Shown: piece after piece, positions 1-9,083 of the stretch
Numbering within the stretch: position 1 is the first letter of the stretch
Layout: the number at the start of each line of letters is the position of its first letter
Source: Neoroseomonas terrae
GTDB taxonomy: Bacteria > Pseudomonadota > Alphaproteobacteria > Acetobacterales > Acetobacteraceae
DNA: 64,000 nt
Direction: 5' to 3'
NCBI RefSeq assembly: GCF_018129025.1
Contig: NZ_JAAEDI010000008.1
Location: 1 to 64,000 of the forward strand
Program-made: the position numbers and the translations under genes
Notes under the pieces: model-generated
Database searches by the model: none
The model's input: only the letters and a program-made list of their open reading frames with translations
What the model was told of the DNA's origin: nothing

Positions 1-160
1 GGATGTGGCGCGGATGGCGCAGCCAAGTTCCCAGGCTCTCGGGGCTCGCCGCATAGGTCATGCGGTCGACGTTCACCACGACCTCCTCGGTGGTGCCGAG
101 CAGGCGCCGCACCACAGCCGAGCCGATGAAGCCCAGGCCCCCAGTGATCAAAAGGGTCAT
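1..160 (-). CDS. rfbB: dTDP-glucose 4,6-dehydratase, N-terminal part (cut by window edge)
   Basis: The first 53 codons read MTLLITGGLGFIGSAVVRRL..., an extended-SDR N-terminus with the NAD-binding motif GGLGFIG at residues 7-13 and the NVDRMTYAA segment typical of RfbB. The enzyme converts dTDP-glucose to dTDP-4-keto-6-deoxyglucose, the first dedicated step to dTDP-rhamnose and related sugars. The rest lies beyond position 1. It is the last visible gene of the minus-strand polysaccharide run, 65 bases after the preceding glycosyltransferase. Other extended SDRs with the same fold are possible, but the start is strongly RfbB-like. Confidence 0.8.
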   Translation of the reverse strand, partial: MTLLITGGLGFIGSAVVRRLLGTTEEVVVNVDRMTYAASPESLGTWLRHPRHI

Positions 161-225
161 GCTGATTTCGATTCGCCCCCGGACATCACAGTCGTTCGAG
201 ATTTACGCAAGGAAAGCGGCAGGAT

Positions 226-1122
226 CTAGACAGCGCCGCGTCGCGCCGCCCGGCCGCGCCAATGGCCGGGCAGGAATGCAAGGAAGCGGGCCGGCCACAG
301 TGCATCGGCAGCGAAGCCGCCGCACGCGGTGGCGGCGGCGGCCGCGACGTCCCCCCGTCGGGCCTGGACCAGCAGCCGATATCCGGTGGCCCAGCCGTGC
401 CAGCGTCGGTAGGCGGCCCGCGCAGCCGAGCCGGCCGTCAGCTCCGCCAGCCTGGTTCGAGCGGTGTCGAGCAGATGACGTGACAGCTTCTCCCGCAGGT
501 CGCCGGCGGCGAATGTGAGCGACCCGGCGTGGGAGCGGTATCGGATGATCGTCGCCCCCGTCACCGCCACCGTGGGGCGCAGCAGCACCAGCCGCATCCA
601 GAAATCCTTGTCCGCCGACAGGGGAAAGCGGTCATCGAAGGGGCCGACGCGCTCGATCAGGCCACGGCGGTACAGGGCTGCGTTCATGGTGGTGATGCCG
701 CCGATGACGTTCGCCTCCGCGAGCGCGACGGCGCCGCCGGACAGACGCTTCAGGGTGCCCGCCTCGCTAAAGAACTCGGCTGCGCCGAGTACCATCTCCG
801 CCGCGGGGTCGGCCAGCGCCGCCTCGGCCGCGGCGAAGGCGCCCGGGGCGTAGAGATCGTCGCTGTTCAGCAGGCCGACGATCTCTCCGCGCACCGCCCG
901 CAATCCCTTGTTGATCGCGTCGTAGAGGTTGCGGTCACTTTCCCTGATGACCGTCAGTGACGGGTAGCGGGCGAGTACCTCCGCCGTGCCGTCGGTCGAA
1001 CCGCCATCGACGATGATGTGCTCGACCGAGGGGTGGCGCTGCGCCAGTACGCTCTCGATGGCCGCGCCGATGGTCGCTGCGCGGTTGAGACAGGGCGTCA
1101 CGATCGAGAACCGCGGCGTCAC
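226..1122 (-). CDS. Glycosyltransferase family 2
   Basis: A 298-aa GT-A fold glycosyltransferase, probably cytoplasmic and adding one sugar of the surface glycan. The N-terminus FSIVTPCLN is followed by the nucleotide-binding motif DGGSTDGT (residues 39-46) and the DxD-like NSDD (86-89). I chose the GTG start at 1122 because it forms a GTGA overlap with the stop of the upstream glycosyltransferase and places the GT2 fold at the very N-terminus; longer starts add an unconserved Arg-rich lead. Length fits single-domain GT2 enzymes. Donor and acceptor sugars cannot be read from the sequence. Confidence 0.85.
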   Translation of the reverse strand: MTPRFSIVTPCLNRAATIGAAIESVLAQRHPSVEHIIVDGGSTDGTAEVLARYPSLTVIRESDRNLYDAINKGLRAVRGEIVGLLNSDDLYAPGAFAAAEAALADPAAEMVLGAAEFFSEAGTLKRLSGGAVALAEANVIGGITTMNAALYRRGLIERVGPFDDRFPLSADKDFWMRLVLLRPTVAVTGATIIRYRSHAGSLTFAAGDLREKLSRHLLDTARTRLAELTAGSAARAAYRRWHGWATGYRLLVQARRGDVAAAAATACGGFAADALWPARFLAFLPGHWRGRAARRGAV

Positions 1123-2726
1123 CGGCGCACCATGCCGCGCAGGCGGCGCAGCGCGCCGCCGAGGATCAGCGCCTCTGCAGCCCGGCCCAAGGCTGGCGAA
1201 AGACGGTCGCACAGCCCGATCAGGGCGATCGCCGCACGTGCCGGCGCGGCGGCCCGGCGGCGCGCCTTGGCGTCCCCGGCCGCGTCGTCCAGCGCCTCCA
1301 GCACCCTTGCGCCCGCGGCCGCGCCGGCCTCGGCGGCGACGAGCTGGTACCAGGCGCGCCGCTCGGCGGGCCAGTCCTCCGGCAGGTTGCGGGTGCCCAG
1401 GATCTCGTCCGAATCATGGATCGGGATGCCGGCCAGCCGGGCGCGGCGCAGCAGCGCCGTCAGGTGATGCGCGGTCTGTGGCGGCGCGGCATCGAACTGG
1501 CGCAGCACATCCGCATGGATCAGCGTCGCCTGCGGCACGCCGAGGCCGCGTGGGCCGCGCGGCCCCACATCCCCGGCGAGCAACCGGTCCCACCCAGCGC
1601 CGAACTCGGCGATGCGCAGCAGCGTCTCGCGGCCCGCACGGTCGCGCGCCACGTGGTGGCCGCGGATGATGCGCGCTTCCGGCGGCGCCCCGCCAATGAC
1701 GCGGTCGAGTGCGGCGGCGTCGTGGCGGACGCCCTCGCCGCCGAGGATATGCCAGGGCGAGGGCGCCGCCGGCACGGCGACGCTCGCCTCGCGCGCGGCG
1801 ATGGCGGCGCGCGGCGCGGCGATGAAGTCGAGCAGCGCCGGAACCCCCGCTTCCCACGCCGCGCGGCCGCGCAGCATGGTCTCGCGCGCCCGCGCACCAA
1901 GGTCTCTCGCGTTGGCGAAGTCGAGCGCCCGATATTGCCCCGGCGCATACAGCAGGCCGTTCGCGCCGTGGGAGATGTACTCGTTCATCGTGGGCGCGTC
2001 CGGCGCGACGACGCAGAGCCCGCGCGCCATGGCTTCGAGGAAGGACATGCCGATGCCTTCCAGTGGCCGCGGTGCGAAGAAGACATTGGCGCCGGCGAGC
2101 GCGGTGGCGAAGGCGGACCCGTCCTCGGACCAGCCCGTGCGCCGCAGCGTGCCGATGTGGCGTGGCGCCGCGGCGGGGAAGGGTGCCTCATGACCGGGAT
2201 CGGGCCCGTCATGGATGGTGAGGCTGTCGAAATGCGAGCCGGCCGTCAGGGCGAAGACCGCTTCGGGGGAGATGTCGCGGCGTCGGTACCAGAGGAAGCC
2301 GCGGAGCGTATCAAAATCGCCGACCGGCGGGACGGCGTCCGCATCCGGGAAGTACTGCACGCGCCGATGCACGGCGGCGTAGCGCGCCACTTCCGCCGCC
2401 AGCGCCCAGGAGAAGCAGAGGATCTTCGCCTTGCCGAAGGACGGCTTCCACGTGAAGGCGCCGCCCCGCCACATCGCATCGTACATCGGTGCGAAGGTGA
2501 CGTTGGGATGCCGGCCGGACAGCAGTGCGAAGGCTTCGTGCAACTGCCAGATGACGATGGCGTCGTAGCGCGATTCGTCGAAGCCAGGCGCGGCGCGGCG
2601 CACCGCGGGGACGCTTGCCTCCGCGAAGAAGGTGTCGACTGTCGCGTGCTGTTCCAGCAGGTCGAGGAGGAAGCGGCTCGACCCCGTCTTCGCGTGATAG
2701 CCGAGGCCGAAGAAGGCGACGCGCAT
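1119..2726 (-). CDS. Glycosyltransferase, group 1 (GT4-like), with C-terminal extension
   Basis: A 535-aa protein starting MRVAFFGLGYH. Residues about 225-300 carry a GT4-type donor-binding region (FFAPRPLEGIGMSFLEAMARG, then a PTMNEYI segment), where the conserved Glu of the EGxGxSxLEA motif is present. The last ~200 residues are Ala/Arg-rich and resemble no domain I recognise. It starts 11 bases after the fcl stop and overlaps the next GT2 gene by four bases, so it is co-transcribed with the GDP-fucose genes and may be a fucosyl- or mannosyltransferase. That substrate link is inference from position only. Confidence 0.8.
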   Translation of the reverse strand: MRVAFFGLGYHAKTGSSRFLLDLLEQHATVDTFFAEASVPAVRRAAPGFDESRYDAIVIWQLHEAFALLSGRHPNVTFAPMYDAMWRGGAFTWKPSFGKAKILCFSWALAAEVARYAAVHRRVQYFPDADAVPPVGDFDTLRGFLWYRRRDISPEAVFALTAGSHFDSLTIHDGPDPGHEAPFPAAAPRHIGTLRRTGWSEDGSAFATALAGANVFFAPRPLEGIGMSFLEAMARGLCVVAPDAPTMNEYISHGANGLLYAPGQYRALDFANARDLGARARETMLRGRAAWEAGVPALLDFIAAPRAAIAAREASVAVPAAPSPWHILGGEGVRHDAAALDRVIGGAPPEARIIRGHHVARDRAGRETLLRIAEFGAGWDRLLAGDVGPRGPRGLGVPQATLIHADVLRQFDAAPPQTAHHLTALLRRARLAGIPIHDSDEILGTRNLPEDWPAERRAWYQLVAAEAGAAAGARVLEALDDAAGDAKARRRAAAPARAAIALIGLCDRLSPALGRAAEALILGGALRRLRGMVRR

Positions 2727-2737
2727 GCGCGCGGCCT

Positions 2738-3688
2738 TCAGGTCCGCAGCGAGGGCTGTTCGAGGAACCAGCGGTAGGTGGCCGCGAGCCCCTCGCGGAA
2801 GCCGACCCGCGCCTGCCAGCCGAGGGCGGCGATCCGCGACACGTCCATGCGCTTCAGCATCGTGCCGTCGGGCTTGCTGGTGTCCCACTCGATCCGGCCC
2901 TGGAAGCCGGTGACGCGGGCGATCTCCTCGGCCAGTTCCCTGATCGTGATATCGGATCCGGTGCCGATGTTGAGATGGCCTTCCCCCGAATAGGTCCGCA
3001 GCAGGAATGTGCAGGCGGCGGCGACGTCGTCCACATGCATGAATTCGCGCCGCGGCGTGCCGCTGCCCCAGCAGGTGACGACCTCGGTACCGTCCTGCGC
3101 CGCCTTGTGGAACCGTTGCAGCAGGGCCGGGATGACGTGGCTGCGCTCGGGGTGGAAGTAGTCACCCGGGCCGTAGAGGTTGCACGGCATGGCGGAGATG
3201 TAGTCGCGCCCGTACTGCCGGCGATAGGCCTGGCAGAGCTTGATGCCGGTGATCTTGGCCACGGCGTACCACTCGTTGGTTTTCTCGAGCGGGCCGGTCA
3301 GCAGCGCGTCCTCGTTGATCGGGTTCGGCGCCTCGCGCGGGTAGATGCAGGAGGAACCGAGGAACAGCGCGCGGTTCACATCGTTGCGGTGCGCCGCCTC
3401 GATGAGGTTCGCCTCGATCATGAGGTTGTCGTAGAGGAATTCCGCCGGATAGGTGTCGTTGGCGAGGATGCCGCCCACCTTCGCCGCCGCAACGACGACA
3501 GCGTCGGGCTTGGTCCGCGCCATGAAGGCCTCGACCTGGTCCTGGCGGCGCAGATCGACCGTCGCCCGGTCGGACGTGATGACCTCGGCACCCTGGCCCA
3601 CCAGATGGCGTGCGCAGGCAGCGCCGACCATGCCGCGATGGCCCGCGACATAGATGCGCTTATCCTTCAGAGTGAAGAGGTCAGCCAT
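2738..3688 (-). CDS. fcl: GDP-L-fucose synthase (GDP-4-keto-6-deoxymannose 3,5-epimerase-4-reductase)
   Basis: A 316-aa extended SDR that epimerises and reduces GDP-4-keto-6-deoxy-mannose to GDP-L-fucose with NADPH. The dinucleotide motif GHRGMVG is at residues 16-22, the catalytic serine lies in GSSCIYP (about 111-117), and the Tyr/Lys pair is in YAVAK (Y141, K145). Family hallmarks AAKVGGI and CNLYGPGD are present. Length is normal for WcaG/Fcl. It overlaps the upstream gmd gene by eight bases, the standard gmd-fcl pairing, so both enzymes are made together. Confidence 0.95.
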   Translation of the reverse strand: MADLFTLKDKRIYVAGHRGMVGAACARHLVGQGAEVITSDRATVDLRRQDQVEAFMARTKPDAVVVAAAKVGGILANDTYPAEFLYDNLMIEANLIEAAHRNDVNRALFLGSSCIYPREAPNPINEDALLTGPLEKTNEWYAVAKITGIKLCQAYRRQYGRDYISAMPCNLYGPGDYFHPERSHVIPALLQRFHKAAQDGTEVVTCWGSGTPRREFMHVDDVAAACTFLLRTYSGEGHLNIGTGSDITIRELAEEIARVTGFQGRIEWDTSKPDGTMLKRMDVSRIAALGWQARVGFREGLAATYRWFLEQPSLRT

Positions 3689-4736
3689 TGGATTTCAACG
3701 CGGCCACGTCGGCGGCGACCATCTCGGCCGCCAGTTCGGGCAGCTTGATCGTGTGCGACCAACCGAGCACGCGCTTCGCCTTGGCGGGATTGCCGATCAG
3801 CAGGTCCACCTCGGTCGGGCGGAAATAGGCTGGATCGACCCGCACAAGCTCCCGCCCGGTCTTCTTGCAGACGCCGATCTCGTTCACGCCGGCGCCGCGC
3901 CAGTCGAGGGCGATGCCGACCTCGCCGAAGGACAGGTCGCAGAAATGGCGGACCGTATAGGTCTCCCCGGTCGCGAGCACGTAATCGTCCGGCGTGTCCT
4001 GCTGGAGGATGCGCCACATGCCCTCGACGAAATCCTTCGCATGGCCCCAGTCGCGGCGGGCGTCGAGATTGCCGAGCCAGAGCGTGTCCTGCTGGCCCAG
4101 ATGGATCGCGGCGACGGCGCGGGTGATCTTGCGGGTGACGAAGGTTTCGCCGCGGCGCGGGCTCTCATGGTTGAACAGCACGCCGTTCGAGGCGTGCAGC
4201 CCGTAGGCCTCGCGGTAGTTCACCACGATCCAGTAGCCGTAGAGTTTCGCAGCGGCGTAGGGGCTGCGTGGATAGAAGGGCGTCATCTCGTCCTGCGGCA
4301 CTGCCTGGACCTTGCCGTACAGTTCCGAGGTCGAGGCCTGGTAGAAGCGCGCTGACTTTTCCAGGCCGAGGATGCGCATCGCTTCGAGCAGCCGCAGCGT
4401 GCCGAGCGCGTCGGAATTGGCGGTGTATTCCGGCGTCTCGAAGGAGACGGCGACGTGGCTCTGGGCGCCGAGATTGTAGATCTCGGTCGGCTGGACCTGC
4501 GACAGGATGCGGATCAGGTTGGTCGCGTCGGTCAGGTCGCCGTGGTGCAGCAGGAAGCTCGCGCCCGGCACATGCCGGTCGTGATAGAGATGATCGACGC
4601 GGCCCGTGTTGAAGGAGGAGGATCGGCGCTTGATGCCATGCACCTCGTACCCCTTCTCGAGCAGCAACTCCGCGAGATAGGAGCCGTCCTGCCCAGTGAT
4701 GCCGGTGATGAGGGCGACCTTGCGACGATCCGACAT
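3681..4736 (-). CDS. gmd: GDP-mannose 4,6-dehydratase
   Basis: A 351-aa SDR that dehydrates GDP-D-mannose to GDP-4-keto-6-deoxy-D-mannose, the precursor of GDP-fucose (made by the next gene) and of GDP-rhamnose or perosamine. It shows the NADP motif GITGQDG (residues 12-18), the catalytic TSELYGK segment, the YAAAK tyrosine/lysine pair, and the family signature [17 protein letters not shown] good ribosome site (GGAAGGA) stands 5-6 bases before the ATG. It is separated by about 100 bases from the upstream GT2 gene, so it may have its own promoter or be read from the upstream one. Confidence 0.96.
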   Translation of the reverse strand: MSDRRKVALITGITGQDGSYLAELLLEKGYEVHGIKRRSSSFNTGRVDHLYHDRHVPGASFLLHHGDLTDATNLIRILSQVQPTEIYNLGAQSHVAVSFETPEYTANSDALGTLRLLEAMRILGLEKSARFYQASTSELYGKVQAVPQDEMTPFYPRSPYAAAKLYGYWIVVNYREAYGLHASNGVLFNHESPRRGETFVTRKITRAVAAIHLGQQDTLWLGNLDARRDWGHAKDFVEGMWRILQQDTPDDYVLATGETYTVRHFCDLSFGEVGIALDWRGAGVNEIGVCKKTGRELVRVDPAYFRPTEVDLLIGNPAKAKRVLGWSHTIKLPELAAEMVAADVAALKSNG

Positions 4737-4839
4737 CCTGTTCCTTCCATGGGCGGCCGCGCTGGGGCGCGGCGCTGATCTGGGGGCCCGGAGTCGGGCT
4801 GTCTAGCAGCCCGGCGTGGGCACAGGAAGGGCGGCGAGG

Positions 4840-5763
4840 TCAGGATCGGATGCGCGAGAGCCGCCGCTTGGCGCCCTGGACGGCGCGGAGGACCGGCCGC
4901 GGCAGAATGGCAGCGAGGCGCGCCTTCCACGGGAGGGGCGGGGGCGCCAGCCCGGATGCCGCAGCGGCCTCGCGCAGCGCGGCGGCCTCGATCCGGGCCT
5001 CAAGCCAGGCCTTTTGAAGCAGCTCGATCCTCCGCCGGTCCCATTCGGCGCTGCGGTACAGCATGGAGGCGTTCTGGATGGCGAAGACCTCCGGCTGCCC
5101 CTTGGCAAGTTCGGAGGAGGCGCCGCCAAGCGCAAAGGAGGCGACAACGGTGTCGATTCGGCGGAGACGAAGGGTCGGGTCCGCCATCACCTTGAGCCAC
5201 CAATCGTAATCGGCGTGGCGGCGCCAGCGCAGATCGAATGGTCCGGTGCGATCGAACACCGCCCGGCGCGCCAGCGTTGCCTGATGCGGCAAGCAGCCGG
5301 TCACCATCTCCTCCGCAGCGGCATCGGGTGACGCTGGAGTATGAATGACGGGCCCAAAGCCTTGGCCCAGGTCGCTGCGAACCTCGATCGAGCCGTAGTA
5401 CACGTCGCCGTCCGGCAGCTTGTCGATGGCAAGTATTGCATCTCGCAGCGAATGTCGTGACGCAAAGGTGTCATCGGCATTCATGAACAGCACGAACTCT
5501 CCGTTCGCCGCGGCTATTCCTTTGTTCATGGCGTCGTAAAGGCCCCGGTCGGGCTCCGATATCAGCGTGCCAATTTCCGATCTGTGCTTCTCGAGGATAG
5601 CGAGCGTGCCGTCTGTGGACGCGCCATCGACCACGACATGTTCGAAATCGCGGTAACTTTGCCGTGCGATGCTGAAAAGGCATGAATCAATTGTCGCTGC
5701 TGCATTCATACAAACCGTAATTAGGGAGACCCGTGGGCGATTCATTCTGCAAATCTTCGACAT
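4840..5763 (-). CDS. Glycosyltransferase family 2
   Basis: A 307-aa GT2 enzyme: VSLITVCMNAAATI, then DGASTDGT, then the DxD-like NADD of the FVLFMNADDTF strand. This layout is typical of colanic-acid or O-antigen WcaA/WcaE-like transferases. I chose the ATG at 5763, which has GGAG nine bases upstream; an in-frame ATG at 5745 is closer to the fold but lacks a ribosome site. It heads the minus-strand run that leads to gmd, fcl and two more transferases, and is divergent from the FkbM gene. The sugar specificity is unknown. Confidence 0.85.
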   Translation of the reverse strand: MSKICRMNRPRVSLITVCMNAAATIDSCLFSIARQSYRDFEHVVVDGASTDGTLAILEKHRSEIGTLISEPDRGLYDAMNKGIAAANGEFVLFMNADDTFASRHSLRDAILAIDKLPDGDVYYGSIEVRSDLGQGFGPVIHTPASPDAAAEEMVTGCLPHQATLARRAVFDRTGPFDLRWRRHADYDWWLKVMADPTLRLRRIDTVVASFALGGASSELAKGQPEVFAIQNASMLYRSAEWDRRRIELLQKAWLEARIEAAALREAAAASGLAPPPLPWKARLAAILPRPVLRAVQGAKRRLSRIRS

Positions 5764-5874
5764 TGCGTACTGCTCCGGCCTGGAGCAAAGACCCGCGTCC
5801 CCGGCGACCATGCAGTCACACTCGATACGGAGTAGGCAAGTTTGAGCTATAACACCAGCGGGGAGAGCGGCGTA
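5764..5874. promoter_or_regulatory. Divergent intergenic region between two polysaccharide runs
   Basis: This 111-base gap separates the minus-strand gmd/fcl run from the plus-strand FkbM/glycosyltransferase run, so promoters for both must lie in or near it. It is less GC-rich than the flanking genes. I could not point to convincing -35/-10 pairs by eye. Confidence 0.45.
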
Positions 5875-7152
5875 ATGGCGAGCGATCATGCATTAGTCGG
5901 CGTTGAGACGCCGCGGCTGGTTGCTAGCATGCGCATGCTTGTTGCGGGGCCGGCGACGGATGCACCAGCCCTGCGCCGTATCGTCGAAGTGCAGGCCGAG
6001 GATCTGGTCAGGCTGCGGCGGGAGCTCGTTTCCGCTCGTCATCGGCTCAAGGCGATGGGCGAGGGCGGTGCGGCGCCCGAGCCGATCGCCGATAGCGCCG
6101 ATCGTGTGTCGGACGACCAGGTGCTGGCCCTGCTGCGCGCCGCGCAGATTGATATTGAAGCGGTGACACGGCGCTCGCGCTGGCTTCGGCTGGGACGCCA
6201 GCTTGGGGTGGCGCGGCAAACAGAATGGGAACAGGCCGACTGGCGTTCCCCCTATGCCGAGGATACCGCGTCATCCGACGCTGCTCTGCCGGCCGGCTTG
6301 CTTCGGGCGGAACTGTCCCGGCTAAAGCAACTTCAGCGCGAACTGAGCCGATCCCGGTGGCGTCGCCTTGGACATGTCCTTCGCCTTTCCAAACCTCTGA
6401 GCTGGGACCTCGCCACCCCGCAGCGCGCGACGCCGCGCGCACCCGTTCATCCCGCAGCAGGAAGCTCGACCGCCACCGAGATGGATCACGTCGAAGGCCA
6501 GTTTCTGACGGCGGAGTTCGTCGAGCAGTGCAAGGCCTTCGCGGTCGACGTGGTCCTGGATGTGGGCGCGAACAGCGGGCAGTTCGCCGGCGCGCTGCGC
6601 GCCAGCGGCTGGCACGGTCAGATCGTCAGCTTCGAGCCCCTTTCCGATGCGCATGCGCAGCTCCGGAAAGCGGCGGCGGGCGACGCGCTCTGGGACGTGG
6701 CTGAGCGCTGTGCCCTCGGTGCCACGAAAGGCGACGCCAGGATCAACATAGCGGCCAATTCCTGGAGTTCGTCGCTGTTGCCGATGGCGGCCCTGCACCA
6801 TGAGGTCGCACCGCAATCGGTCTACAGCGGCACAGAATCCTGCACCGTCCTGATGCTCGATGACGTCATCGGCGGGACCTACTCCGACCCCACGACGCTG
6901 TTCGCCCTGAAGATCGACGTTCAAGGCTACGAGAAGCAGGTTCTCGAGGGACTTCGGAAGTATGGCCCGCAGGTGCGCGTGCTGCTGTGCGAGCTCTCGC
7001 TGGCCGAGCTCTACGACGGCGCAGCCCAGATCAGCGAAATGACCGCCTATCTGGCGGGACGAGGCTTCCGATGCCTGGCGTTGGCGCCGGCGCTGGAGGA
7101 TCCGCGGACGGGCCGGTTGCTGCAGGCCGATGGCCTGTTCGTGTCGCGCTGA
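5875..7152 (+). CDS. FkbM family methyltransferase with N-terminal coiled segment
   Basis: A 425-aa protein. The C-terminal ~230 residues form an FkbM-type SAM-dependent methyltransferase: VDVVLDVGANSGQF is the SAM-binding motif I, followed by IVSFEPL (acidic loop), the NSWSSSLLP segment and LKIDVQGYEKQVLEG, all family hallmarks. The first ~190 residues are rich in charged heptad-like stretches (RRELVSARHRLKAM; RAELSRLKQLQREL), suggesting a helical scaffold. The ATG at 5875 is preceded by GGGGAG eight bases upstream. Position suggests O-methylation of a sugar in the exported glycan; the target is not known. Confidence 0.82.
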   Translation: MASDHALVGVETPRLVASMRMLVAGPATDAPALRRIVEVQAEDLVRLRRELVSARHRLKAMGEGGAAPEPIADSADRVSDDQVLALLRAAQIDIEAVTRRSRWLRLGRQLGVARQTEWEQADWRSPYAEDTASSDAALPAGLLRAELSRLKQLQRELSRSRWRRLGHVLRLSKPLSWDLATPQRATPRAPVHPAAGSSTATEMDHVEGQFLTAEFVEQCKAFAVDVVLDVGANSGQFAGALRASGWHGQIVSFEPLSDAHAQLRKAAAGDALWDVAERCALGATKGDARINIAANSWSSSLLPMAALHHEVAPQSVYSGTESCTVLMLDDVIGGTYSDPTTLFALKIDVQGYEKQVLEGLRKYGPQVRVLLCELSLAELYDGAAQISEMTAYLAGRGFRCLALAPALEDPRTGRLLQADGLFVSR

Positions 7153-7166
7153 GAAGGGTCGGGGAC

Positions 7167-9083
7167 ATGCGCATCGCGCTACAGAACGCATTCCCGAATG
7201 CCCGTCACACTGCGGAGGCCGAGTGGATCCGCCGCTGCATCGCCGCCTGCGAGCGGCTTGGCTTCTCTGCCGTGTCGGTGGTGTCGTCCGACGACATCAT
7301 GGAAGCGAAAGTGGATTGCGTCCTCGCAACCCATCACTTCACGCCCAAGCTCACGAGCGTGCCGACGATCGGGCTGATGTGGAACGCGCCCGTGTACTTT
7401 GCCGGCGATCAAGCGGCACATGACGCCATCCTGAGCTATGACGGGCACCTGTGCGGATCGGAGCCGATCGCGCAGTGGGTGGACGATTTCCTGGCGAGCC
7501 GCGGCAAGGAGAGCGTCATCCATGAGGGGCTGATGCTGCCGTCATCCCCCGACAGCGGTCCGGCCGACCGGCTGCCGCCCGTGCTTCGCCTGATGTACGC
7601 AGGCATCCACTGGGACGGGTCGCGGCACGGGGAGGTCTTCCGACACCTCGACGGACAGGTTCCCATGGACATCTATGGGCCGCCGGAGGCCTGGAAGGAT
7701 CGGCCCGACAGCTACCGCGGTCCGCTGCCCTTCGACGGGACCTCCGTCATCGAAGCGCTGCGCCGGTCCGGCGTGGCTCTGTGCCTCCACAAGGGCGCGC
7801 ACCGGGATTGGAATTGCCCATCGATGCGCCTGTTCGAGGCAGCCGCGGCCGGGGCTCTGATCATCACCGACGATTTCGAGTTTCCGCGCGTCTGGTTCCG
7901 CAATGCCGCGCTTTATGTGAATCCGGAGCTTCCGCCGCCACAGGTTGCCCGGCAGGTGATCGGCCATCTGCGCTGGGCGGCGGCAAACCCGATGGCTGCG
8001 CAGAGGCTTGCGACCCGGGCCAACGAACTGTTCCGTAGTCGACTGTCGCTTGAAAGCATGCTGTCCGGCCTGCCCGAGTACCTCGACAAGGTGCGCGAGC
8101 GCCGTTCGATGGTGCGCACGGAATCGTACCTTTCCGCGCCGCCGCCGACGGTTGAGTACGTCGTGCGCGTCGGTCTTCGTTCCACGGAGATGATCGCTCG
8201 CGCGCTGGACAGCCTGGCCGAGCAGACCTGGCCGTCCATTGCCGTGACCCTGCTGCAGTTTCATCCCGTGCCGGGCCTGGATGCCCTGATTGACGCGTAT
8301 CGCGACCGCTTCGCCTGGATCCACCATGTCATCGTCGCGAATGACGGGAACCGGGCCACGTCGCTTTGGGCCGGGGTCTCCCATGTTTCCGCCGAGTATT
8401 TCGGCATTCTCGATGACGACGACACGTTCCATCCCAATCACGTCGCTTCCCTGATGGAATGCCTGAAGCGCCATCCGCGGTGCGGCTTTGCCTATTCCGG
8501 CCTCATGCGCGTGCATGACGATGAGGGACATTTTTTCAGCACTCCGCGCGACCGGACGTCACGCGCCCCACTCGCGACAAGAGAGCGGCGCGAACTGTTC
8601 AGCATGTATGAGGAGGAGTTCCACGACCTCTCGCCTGTCCGCAACGTCATTGGCATTCACGCCTGGGTATGCCGCCGGGAGTTGCTCGATGAGCACATCC
8701 TGAAGAACCCCCGGCTCGATCTGTCGGAGGACGTGTTCCTCATGGCGTCGCTGGCGGAGCGTACGGAATTCGTGTTCAGTGGCATGGCGACCGCCGAATG
8801 GCGCTGGCGGCAGACGCAGCAGGACAATTGGACATTGTCGCATCCGACCGACGAGGCCCGCGCCTTCATCGCCAGATGGCACCTGCGCGGTCGGGCCCTG
8901 AAGTTCATTCAGCGGAAGCGGCCTTCGCCGCCGGAGGCGATCTACGATTTCGCGCGAGAAGTCGAGCGTGACCGCTCACCGGGCGCCCCGGCCGTGGTAC
9001 CTGACGCCGAGCCCCCGCGGTGGCGGCAACTCGTGACAAAGTTTGTGCACTCTCTTGAGGCCGGTCGGAAAGTCCAGAGATGA
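7167..9083 (+). CDS. Two-domain glycosyltransferase (GT4-like then GT2-like)
   Basis: A 638-aa protein starting [13 protein letters not shown]. Residues ~1-310 look like a GT-B enzyme of the CgeB/group-1 kind: [24 protein letters not shown], then [19 protein letters not shown], the donor-binding E-rich segment. Residues ~330-600 resemble a GT-A domain: [19 protein letters not shown], and [15 protein letters not shown] carrying a DxD-type metal motif. GGTCGGGG precedes the start. It overlaps the next gene by four bases. Two sugar additions by one polypeptide, or one active plus one structural domain, are both possible; the donors are unknown. Confidence 0.75.
   Translation: MRIALQNAFPNARHTAEAEWIRRCIAACERLGFSAVSVVSSDDIMEAKVDCVLATHHFTPKLTSVPTIGLMWNAPVYFAGDQAAHDAILSYDGHLCGSEPIAQWVDDFLASRGKESVIHEGLMLPSSPDSGPADRLPPVLRLMYAGIHWDGSRHGEVFRHLDGQVPMDIYGPPEAWKDRPDSYRGPLPFDGTSVIEALRRSGVALCLHKGAHRDWNCPSMRLFEAAAAGALIITDDFEFPRVWFRNAALYVNPELPPPQVARQVIGHLRWAAANPMAAQRLATRANELFRSRLSLESMLSGLPEYLDKVRERRSMVRTESYLSAPPPTVEYVVRVGLRSTEMIARALDSLAEQTWPSIAVTLLQFHPVPGLDALIDAYRDRFAWIHHVIVANDGNRATSLWAGVSHVSAEYFGILDDDDTFHPNHVASLMECLKRHPRCGFAYSGLMRVHDDEGHFFSTPRDRTSRAPLATRERRELFSMYEEEFHDLSPVRNVIGIHAWVCRRELLDEHILKNPRLDLSEDVFLMASLAERTEFVFSGMATAEWRWRQTQQDNWTLSHPTDEARAFIARWHLRGRALKFIQRKRPSPPEAIYDFAREVERDRSPGAPAVVPDAEPPRWRQLVTKFVHSLEAGRKVQR

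Noticed and set aside
1416-2777. A 453-codon plus-strand frame across the glycosyltransferase
   Set aside because: Antisense to a gene with clear GT4 motifs; no domain recognisable.
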